DNA of 5,057 nt from Sulfurovum sp. bin170. Lineage in GTDB: Bacteria > Campylobacterota > Campylobacteria > Campylobacterales > Sulfurovaceae. The DNA is taken from NCBI RefSeq assembly GCF_010892395.1, contig NZ_JAACKB010000308.1:1-5057 (forward strand), written 5' to 3'. Numbering within the stretch: the first letter of the stretch is position 1; each line of letters begins with the position of its first letter. Under the pieces are notes generated by a model. That model did not search any database, was not told the DNA's origin, and saw only the letters and a program-made list of their open reading frames with translations. A program made the position numbers and the translations under genes. This document shows positions 1 to 4,360 of this stretch, piece by piece.

Positions 1-753
1 CCAAAAGAGTCTGGACAAAATATATTCTCATATAAGTTGTCAGTTCTTTCGTTTTGGGGTTTAATGTTTGTTTACCTTTGGGCTGGCGGTCACCACTTGA
101 TCTACTCAACTGTTCCAGATTGGATGCAGACTATGGGTTCTGTGATGTCAGTGGTTCTTATTTTACCATCATGGGGTTCGGCGATTAACATGCTTCTTAC
201 AATGAAGGGTGAGTGGCAACAGCTTCAAGACTCTCCAATTATTAAGCTTATGATTATGGCTTCTACATTCTATATGTTAAGTACAATTGAAGGTCCTATT
301 CAAGCGATTAAATCAGTAAATGCTATTGCTCACTTTACAGATTGGATTCCTGGACATGTTCACGATGGTGTTCTTGGTTGGGTTGGATTCATGATTATGG
401 CTTCACTTTTCCATATGGCTCCAAGAATATATAAAAGAGAAATCTACTCTAAATCATTGATTGAGACACAATTCTGGATTCAGACAGTTGGTATTGTTCT
501 ATACTTTACATCTATGTGGATTGCAGGTATTACTCAAGGTATGATGTGGAGAGCGTATGATGAATATGGTTCACTTCTATACTCATTTATTGATACAGTA
601 ACTGTACTTCAACCGTACTATACACTAAGAGCTGTTGGTGGACTATTCTACCTCGTTGGATTCTTTATATTTGCTTATAACATGTACAAGACTGCAACAG
701 CAGGTAGAGTGCTTGACAAAGAGCCAACAACCGCATCGCCGATGGCGAACTAA
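1..753 (+). CDS. ccoN: Cytochrome c oxidase cbb3-type, catalytic subunit I (CcoN), C-terminal part
   Basis: This is the C-terminal half (250 residues visible) of the catalytic heme-copper subunit of cbb3 oxidase, which reduces O2 to water in the cytoplasmic membrane and pumps protons. The reading frame is open from base 1, so the gene is cut by the window edge; the TTG at 37 is internal, since the codons before it (reading PKESGQNIFSYK) fit the family. Visible ligand residues, by known family positions: the adjacent His pair at bases 91-96 (two of the CuB ligands), the Tyr at 73-75, six residues before the first of these His, matching the Tyr that cross-links to a CuB ligand His in cbb3 enzymes, and the GHVHDG motif whose two His (355-357, 361-363) bind heme b3 and low-spin heme b. 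The segment EGPIQAIKSVNA and the MWIAGITQGMMWR stretch are also typical. Several hydrophobic helices are present. A full CcoN is about 480-490 residues. ccoO follows after 17 bases. Confidence 0.97.
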   Translation, partial: PKESGQNIFSYKLSVLSFWGLMFVYLWAGGHHLIYSTVPDWMQTMGSVMSVVLILPSWGSAINMLLTMKGEWQQLQDSPIIKLMIMASTFYMLSTIEGPIQAIKSVNAIAHFTDWIPGHVHDGVLGWVGFMIMASLFHMAPRIYKREIYSKSLIETQFWIQTVGIVLYFTSMWIAGITQGMMWRAYDEYGSLLYSFIDTVTVLQPYYTLRAVGGLFYLVGFFIFAYNMYKTATAGRVLDKEPTTASPMAN

Positions 754-757
754 GAGA

Positions 758-763
758 AAGGAG
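758..763 (+). promoter_or_regulatory. Ribosome binding site of ccoO
   Basis: The bases AAGGAG lie 7 bases before the ATG at 771, in the short ccoN-ccoO gap. This is a strong Shine-Dalgarno match and fixes the ccoO start. Confidence 0.85.
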
Positions 764-770
764 ATAAATT

Positions 771-1436
771 ATGTTTCATTGGTTAGAACAGAGACCGTTT
801 TTCTTTGCGGTCGTATTATTTTTGACAGTAGCATTTGCAGGAGTTATCGAAGCACTTCCTGATTTTGCGAAGGCTTCTCAACCAGTAGTTGGTACAAAGC
901 CTTATACAACACTACAGTTAGCTGGACGACAAGTATATATCAAGGAGAATTGTCTCTCTTGTCACTCACAGCTTATTCGACCATTTAAGTCTGAAACAGA
1001 CAGATATGGTATGTATTCACTAAGTGGTGAGTATGCATATGATAGACCATTCCTCTGGGGTTCAAAAAGAACTGGTCCAGACTTGATGAGAATTGGTAAC
1101 TATAGAACAACAGATTGGCACGAGAACCACATGATGGATCCATCATCAGTTGTACCTGGTACAGTTATGCCATCATATGCTCATCAGTTTACCAATACAG
1201 CAGACCTTGCAACAGCTTATGCTAATGCAAATACACAAAAAGAGGTATTTGGTGTTCCATACGATCAAGATGGTATGCCAAAATTAGGAACTTGGGCAGA
1301 AGCGGAAGCTGCAGCACTTGAAGAAGCAAAAACAGTTGTGGCTGACATGAAAAACCAACAGGTTAAAGATGCAGTTGCTGGTGGTAGTGTTCCAGAGATA
1401 GTAGCGATGATCGCTTACTTAAATTCTTTAAAATAA
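771..1436 (+). CDS. ccoO: Cytochrome c oxidase cbb3-type, monoheme cytochrome c subunit II (CcoO)
   Basis: CcoO is the membrane-anchored monoheme c-type cytochrome that passes electrons from CcoP to the catalytic subunit CcoN. The 221-residue protein has one N-terminal membrane helix (about residues 10-29) that leaves the heme domain in the periplasm. The heme attachment motif CLSCH is at residues 61-65 (bases 951-965), and the likely axial Met is M133 in PGTVMPSY. The blocks YDRPFLWGSKRTGPDL (residues 90-105) and DWHENH are hallmarks of the CcoO/FixO family. Length is within the usual range of about 200-235 residues. The C-terminal third contains an Ala/Glu/Lys-rich stretch (about 175-202) before the typical ending EIVAMIAYLNSLK. 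The start is supported by a strong ribosome binding site. ccoQ follows after 10 bases. Confidence 0.97.
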   Translation: MFHWLEQRPFFFAVVLFLTVAFAGVIEALPDFAKASQPVVGTKPYTTLQLAGRQVYIKENCLSCHSQLIRPFKSETDRYGMYSLSGEYAYDRPFLWGSKRTGPDLMRIGNYRTTDWHENHMMDPSSVVPGTVMPSYAHQFTNTADLATAYANANTQKEVFGVPYDQDGMPKLGTWAEAEAAALEEAKTVVADMKNQQVKDAVAGGSVPEIVAMIAYLNSLK

Positions 1437-1446
1437 GAGGTATAAG

Positions 1447-1644
1447 ATGGATCAAGAGACATTAATGACCATTACAGGTTATGGTAAATTTTTTATTATT
1501 CTTTTTGTGTTTATAATTTTTTATAGCTATGCCTACTCTATCTATAAGAGACAGAGAACAGGAGAGAGAGATTATGAGAAATATTCTAAGTTGGTACATG
1601 ATGATTCAATTGATTCAACTCCTCTTGAAAAAAGAGATAAATAA
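1447..1644 (+). CDS. ccoQ: Cytochrome c oxidase cbb3-type, small subunit CcoQ
   Basis: This is a 65-residue protein with one membrane helix (about residues 12-31) followed by a charged cytoplasmic tail rich in Lys, Arg, Asp and Glu. Its position between ccoO and ccoP and its size match CcoQ/FixQ, a small non-heme subunit that in other bacteria helps stabilise the cbb3 complex. The motif of aromatic residues leading into a basic YKRQR segment just after the helix is usual for the family. An AAGAGG ribosome binding site at 1435-1440, overlapping the ccoO stop codon, precedes the ATG by 6 bases, so translation is probably linked to that of ccoO. The call rests mainly on context and architecture because the family is short and poorly conserved. 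Confidence 0.88.
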   Translation: MDQETLMTITGYGKFFIILFVFIIFYSYAYSIYKRQRTGERDYEKYSKLVHDDSIDSTPLEKRDK

Positions 1645-1652
1645 AGATGAAT

Positions 1653-1659
1653 AAGGAGG
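1653..1659 (+). promoter_or_regulatory. Ribosome binding site of ccoP
   Basis: The bases AAGGAGG lie 6 bases before the ATG at 1666. This is the strongest Shine-Dalgarno match in the window and sets the start of ccoP against later in-frame Met codons (the next is residue 4). Confidence 0.88.
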
Positions 1660-1665
1660 ATAAAT

Positions 1666-2559
1666 ATGAATTCTATGTTTAAAGGTGGTATTATTCTAAT
1701 CATCGCTCTAATGGCTGCAACCTACTTCATGGCAGGTGACGCTTTTAGCTTGGGTGAAGATTATATTAATGACCTTACAATGTTAGGTGCATTTGCAATT
1801 ATTGCTATTACAGTATTTGTTGCATTAAAATATATAAATCAGATTAAAAATGATACAGCAAGTGGTGAACTTGTAGAAGATAATTGGGATGGAATTGGTG
1901 AGTATACCAATGATATTCCTGTAGGTTGGGGAGTAATCTTCATCGGTACAATTGTATGGATGTTTTGGTACATGTTCGTAGGTTACCCAACAAACCAATT
2001 TTCACAAGTTGGTCAGTACAATGAAGAGGTAAACGAATACAATGTTAAGTTTCAATCTCAATGGGATAATCCAACAGCTGATACATTAAAAGCAATGGGT
2101 GAGTCAGTATTTGGTGTTCAGTGTGCTCCGTGTCACGGTGTTGATGCTGAGGGTATTGCTGGTAAAGCTCAAGATTTGACTCAGAGAATTAGCAAAGAGC
2201 AAGTTCTTACTGTTATTCAAAATGGTCAAGAGGGACTTGGTTATGCTATGGGTGCTATGCCTGCTGGTATGGCGAGTGGTGCTGATGCTGAGGCTATTGC
2301 AACTTGGGTTGTTGGTGGTATGAAAGGTGAAAAACCTGCGTCATTTGTTGCGTGTGCTTCATGTCACGGAGAAGATGGTAAAGGTATGAATGGAATGTCT
2401 CCAAACCTTGCAGAGTATGATGTCGTACTTATGGCTAAAGTAATTGAGAATGGTAAAAAATCATCAATTGGTGAGATGCCAAGCTTTAAAGGTCGTATAA
2501 ATGAGACTCAAACTAAAGCATTGAGTGCATTCCTTAACTCAATTAAAGCAGGAGAGTAA
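1666..2559 (+). CDS. ccoP: Cytochrome c oxidase cbb3-type, diheme cytochrome c subunit III (CcoP)
   Basis: CcoP is the diheme c-type cytochrome that receives electrons from soluble or bc1-linked cytochrome c and hands them to CcoO. The 297-residue protein shows hydrophobic segments at about 7-23, 37-57 and 87-106, the family signature NWDGIGEYTNDIP (residues 73-85) just before the last of these, and two periplasmic cytochrome c domains. The heme motifs are CAPCH (153-157) and CASCH (230-234); likely axial Met residues are M198 in AMGAMPAGM and M271 in IGEMPSF. Length is normal for CcoP. The N-terminal region appears to hold one more membrane segment than the two-helix anchor known from Pseudomonas stutzeri. 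The gene ends one base before the next ATG, and its final codons contain the ribosome binding site of the DUF4006 gene. Confidence 0.97.
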   Translation: MNSMFKGGIILIIALMAATYFMAGDAFSLGEDYINDLTMLGAFAIIAITVFVALKYINQIKNDTASGELVEDNWDGIGEYTNDIPVGWGVIFIGTIVWMFWYMFVGYPTNQFSQVGQYNEEVNEYNVKFQSQWDNPTADTLKAMGESVFGVQCAPCHGVDAEGIAGKAQDLTQRISKEQVLTVIQNGQEGLGYAMGAMPAGMASGADAEAIATWVVGGMKGEKPASFVACASCHGEDGKGMNGMSPNLAEYDVVLMAKVIENGKKSSIGEMPSFKGRINETQTKALSAFLNSIKAGE

Positions 2560-2560
2560 T

Positions 2561-2806
2561 ATGGCAGGAAATACACAAATCGATCCAAAAACAGAAGGAG
2601 GACTTTTTAGTCTTCTTCATGGGATTACTGGTATGCTTGTCGCAACGGTATTACTATTGAGTATTTTAGGTGTTTTAACCTATCTTGCAATAGTTACACA
2701 ACAAGAAAATGCGACTAATTTTTATACAATCAATCAAGATTTGGATGGACTGAAGATGAATAGTCCTGAAAATCACAAGATGTGGATTAATGAGAAGGAT
2801 AAATAA
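2561..2806 (+). CDS. DUF4006 family small membrane protein
   Basis: This 81-residue protein has a polar N-terminus, one long membrane helix (about residues 22-46) with the block GITGMLVATVLLLSILGVLT, and a short polar C-terminal tail. The pattern matches DUF4006, a family I recall as confined to Campylobacterota and found next to ccoP; its function is not known. The ATG at 2561 was chosen over the upstream in-frame ATG at 2525 because the latter lies inside ccoP and lacks a ribosome binding site, whereas AGGAGA at 2550-2555 stands 5 bases before 2561. It starts one base after the ccoP stop and its own stop overlaps the next start, so translation is very probably coupled. A role as an extra oxidase subunit or assembly factor is an inference from position. 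Confidence 0.85.
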   Translation: MAGNTQIDPKTEGGLFSLLHGITGMLVATVLLLSILGVLTYLAIVTQQENATNFYTINQDLDGLKMNSPENHKMWINEKDK

Positions 2807-2898
2807 TGGATAGAGTTATAGGAATTTTACTGGCTATTTCAGCAGTGGTGACAATAATGCTTTCATTTTTTGACTCAACTAGAGTATTTGTTGGTTAG
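2806..2898 (+). CDS. 30-residue single-helix microprotein in the cbb3 operon
   Basis: A short reading frame encodes 30 residues: a start of MDRV, a hydrophobic segment at about residues 4-21 (Ile, Leu, Ala, Val rich), and an ending in DSTRVFVG. It is too short for most gene finders. Support for it being real: its ATG overlaps the DUF4006 stop by one base (TAATG), AAGGA at 2795-2799 lies 6 bases before the ATG, and its stop codon directly touches the ATG of the next gene, so the frame fills the space exactly. One membrane helix and this place resemble small cbb3 components such as CcoM of Pseudomonas stutzeri, but I see no sequence match and cannot assign it to a family. It could instead be only a translational bridge between its neighbours. 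Confidence 0.68.
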   Translation: MDRVIGILLAISAVVTIMLSFFDSTRVFVG

Positions 2899-3567
2899 AT
2901 GAGAACAATACTTAAAAAAATAGGGGTGCTTTTTGCACTCCTACTTACCCTTACAGCCTCTTCTGTAGCTGACATCAACAAAAGTGTTCCTCAACTGAAA
3001 CTTATTGATAGTAAATTTATCTTAGAAGGTAACAAAAATATTGACCCACGAGCTATTGAAAAGATAGATAGAATGGGAAGTGAACTTTTTGTAAAAACAG
3101 GCGTTAGTGTCTATATTTATGCGACTGACCGTTATGCTAATAAGATGCATAGTGATATGAAAAGCAAAATGGAATTTATAAAAAGTTTTGAAACCAATAT
3201 TACCAAAACATTAAAAGAGCCTTTTGTTCTTCTAAGTGTATCGGTTGAAGATACTCATATCAATATAAGGTACAGTGATGAACTGGCATCAGCGATTGAT
3301 AGAGACAATATACTTGATAACAATATTATCCCTGTACTTGCTTCCAAAGATAAAAACTCTGTCTATGCCAAGATGTCAGCAGCTATTCTCAATGGATATG
3401 CAGCGATTACTGATTCAGTGGCAGATAGTAAAGGTTTAGAATTGGAGTCAAGCATCGGTAGTGGAGGAACAATTTTCTCCTCTATTTGGAGAGTGTTTAT
3501 GTACTTTATTATTCTCTCAGGATTGTCAGTTTATATTTATGCCTATTTTAGGTCAAGGAGAAGATAG
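2899..3567 (+). CDS. Exported, membrane-anchored TPM-domain-like protein
   Basis: The 222-residue product has an N-terminal signal peptide (basic MRTILKK, hydrophobic core about 8-20, likely cleavage after SSVA at 24), an extracytoplasmic domain (about 40-175), and a C-terminal membrane helix (about 196-216) followed by a basic RSRRR end, which predicts a periplasmic domain held in the inner membrane. The domain follows the order of the TPM (TLP18.3/Psb32/MOLO-1, YgcG-like) fold: an ID..G.ELF.KTGVSVYIY segment (56-74), a central PFVLLSVSVEDTHINIRYSDEL segment, given here only as positions 108-129, and a helical end reading IIPVLASK. TPM proteins include photosystem II repair factors and membrane-complex chaperone-like proteins; a part in cbb3 assembly or upkeep is inferred from operon position. 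The start abuts the preceding stop and has no clear ribosome binding site, which suggests translational coupling. Confidence 0.72.
   Translation: MRTILKKIGVLFALLLTLTASSVADINKSVPQLKLIDSKFILEGNKNIDPRAIEKIDRMGSELFVKTGVSVYIYATDRYANKMHSDMKSKMEFIKSFETNITKTLKEPFVLLSVSVEDTHINIRYSDELASAIDRDNILDNNIIPVLASKDKNSVYAKMSAAILNGYAAITDSVADSKGLELESSIGSGGTIFSSIWRVFMYFIILSGLSVYIYAYFRSRRR
3555..3560 (+). promoter_or_regulatory. Ribosome binding site of the FixH-like gene
   Basis: AAGGAG lies within the last codons of the TPM-like gene, 7 bases before the ATG at 3568. It supports that start and coupled translation across the abutting stop and start. Confidence 0.8.
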
Positions 3568-4149
3568 ATGGAAAATCCAAAAAAAGGAATACAGAAATAT
3601 CACCTTTGGTTGCTCTTTTTCTTTACTATTTTCATGGGGACATTCTCCATGATAGTTTGGACGGTAAAGAGTGCTGTAGAGACACCTGTTTATGAAGATA
3701 GAAGTTTTATGACCTCTTATCATGATGTGGATGATAACTTTAACAAGATGATGTTAGAGAATCATAATTTTAATACCAGATACAGTACCAAAGTTACAAT
3801 CAATGGCAGAACAGTTGGGATGGAAGTCTCAGATATTCTCTATGGGCAACGCTCTTTGGAGAAAAAGAGTACGAACCAAGAGATGTTGCTGTTTGGGGAT
3901 AACAGAATATCTGTTACGATTACGGATAAAAATAGTAATAGTGCTGTGAGCGATGCAAATATCTCTTTTCAGATTACTAGAGCTATTGAAGATATGCATG
4001 ATATTAACTTAAATAGTTTTAAATTTGAAGCTGATAGTTACAGTTCACTAGCAAAAATTGATATTAGAGGGAACTGGAATATTATTGGTAGAGTTCAAGT
4101 AGGTGAAGATAGGGGATATCTTTATATCAAAACAAGTACCAAAAAATAA
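3568..4149 (+). CDS. ccoH: FixH/CcoH-like membrane protein, probable cbb3 oxidase assembly factor
   Basis: This 193-residue protein has a short basic N-terminus, one membrane helix (about residues 12-34), and a periplasmic region predicted to be beta-rich. FixH/CcoH proteins are single-helix membrane proteins that help cbb3 oxidase assemble or stay stable. Features that fit are the N-in helix, a Tyr/Asp/Asn-rich stretch just after it (YHDVDDNFNKM, 51-61) comparable to the family's post-helix segment, and a C-terminal portion with alternating strands ending in a GNWNIIGRVQV motif (168-178), like the family's G.W.l pattern. At 193 residues it is somewhat longer than a typical FixH (about 150-170). 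The similarity is moderate, so position as the last gene of a ccoNOQP operon carries much of the weight. No ccoG, ccoI or ccoS follows; the operon ends here. Confidence 0.65.
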   Translation: MENPKKGIQKYHLWLLFFFTIFMGTFSMIVWTVKSAVETPVYEDRSFMTSYHDVDDNFNKMMLENHNFNTRYSTKVTINGRTVGMEVSDILYGQRSLEKKSTNQEMLLFGDNRISVTITDKNSNSAVSDANISFQITRAIEDMHDINLNSFKFEADSYSSLAKIDIRGNWNIIGRVQVGEDRGYLYIKTSTKK

Positions 4150-4155
4150 CTTTTC

Positions 4156-4175
4156 TTTTGGAAACGGAGGCAGAG
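4156..4175. repeat. Direct repeat A, copy 1
   Basis: TTTTGGAAACGGAG at 4156-4169 recurs exactly at 4298-4311. The overlapping 11-base word CGGAGGCAGAG at 4165-4175 recurs exactly at 4329-4339. The GGAAACGGAGG part can pair imperfectly (9 of 11 positions, one a G-T pair) with CCATCGGTTCC at 4207-4217, so this copy bounds a palindrome-like unit of about 58 bases. Confidence 0.85.
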
Positions 4176-4178
4176 TCT

Positions 4179-4194
4179 CAATGCCAATAAATTA
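4179..4194. repeat. Direct repeat B, copy 1
   Basis: CAATGCCAATAAATTA; the second copy at 4258-4273 differs at one of 16 bases (A to G at the eleventh base). Confidence 0.82.
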
Positions 4195-4210
4195 GCGAGG
4201 CTGAAGCCAT

Positions 4211-4245
4211 CGGTTCCTTATATGCAATCTGCATTTTTGGAATCG
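4211..4245 (+). terminator. Weak hairpin plus T-run, possible terminator of the cbb3 operon
   Basis: ATGCA (4222-4226) and TGCAT (4230-4234) form a 5-pair stem with a 3-base loop, followed at once by TTTTT (4234-4238, sharing one T with the stem). An outer pairing CGGTTCC (4211-4217) with GGAATCG (4239-4245), including one G-T pair, can enclose it. The stem is short and AT-rich, so factor-independent termination here is only a possibility; the same bases are part of the repeat cluster. Confidence 0.3.
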
Positions 4246-4266
4246 GTGTGTTTACACCAATGCCAA
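4237..4266. repeat. Imperfect inverted repeat (hairpin)
   Basis: GGTGT (4245-4249) pairs with ACACC (4254-4258) around a GTTT loop. The stem continues outward to TTGG (4237-4240) with CCAA (4263-4266), giving 11 pairs in 13 positions. A T6 run at 4277-4282 follows only after about 10 bases, so it is not a textbook terminator. Its right arm overlaps repeat B copy 2. Confidence 0.7.
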
Positions 4267-4273
4267 TGAATTA
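4258..4273. repeat. Direct repeat B, copy 2
   Basis: CAATGCCAATGAATTA, 15 of 16 bases identical to 4179-4194. Its first bases form the right arm of the hairpin at 4237-4266. Confidence 0.82.
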
Positions 4274-4297
4274 AGCTTTTTTATACAATTTTTATTT

Positions 4298-4351
4298 TTT
4301 TGGAAACGGAGAGTTTACTCCCGAACAGCGGAGGCAGAGCCTTCCGATTCC
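4298..4351. repeat. Palindromic unit with direct repeat A copy 2 and two internal hairpins
   Basis: The unit opens with TTTTGGAAACGGAG (exact copy of 4156-4169). GGAAACGG (4302-4309) can pair with CCGATTCC (4344-4351) at 7 of 8 positions. Inside are two local hairpins: CGG-A-GAG (4307-4313) with CTCCCG (4318-4323) around a TTTA loop, and CGGAGGC (4329-4335) with GCCTTCCG (4339-4346) around an AGA loop, with one bulged T. The architecture resembles REP-type extragenic palindromes. It has no T-run after the stems on either strand. Confidence 0.75.
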
Positions 4352-4360
4352 TAATAAAAT

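Larger units (their letters stand above)
4150..4360. other. Gene-free convergent intergenic region with hairpins and repeats
   Basis: This 211-base stretch separates the stop of the FixH-like gene (+) from the stop of the flavoprotein gene (-). I see no coding frame with a ribosome binding site on either strand, no tRNA and no transposase remnant. It is filled by direct repeats and inverted repeats, listed separately, so both transcripts probably end in or near it. Confidence 0.8.

Noticed and set aside
37..753. TTG at 37 as the start of a complete 238-residue gene
   Set aside because: The frame is open to base 1 and the upstream residues continue the CcoN family pattern, so the gene is truncated by the window edge.
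822..850. TTGACA-like word inside ccoO as a promoter
   Set aside because: It lies within a well-supported coding region in a continuous operon and has no convincing -10 element at proper spacing.
635..862. 75-residue frame across the ccoN-ccoO junction
   Set aside because: It is a shadow of the end of ccoN and start of ccoO, both of which are clear genes with strong family matches.
2525..2560. Upstream in-frame ATG at 2525 as the DUF4006 start
   Set aside because: It lies inside ccoP in another frame, has no ribosome binding site, and adds residues that do not fit the family; 2561 has AGGAGA at the right distance.
3461..3652. 63-residue frame across the TPM-like/FixH-like junction
   Set aside because: It overlaps two better-supported frames and shows no ribosome binding site or recognisable composition.
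4156..4351. CRISPR array
   Set aside because: The repeats are too few, of unequal type and irregularly spaced, and they form nested palindromes instead of regular repeat-spacer units.
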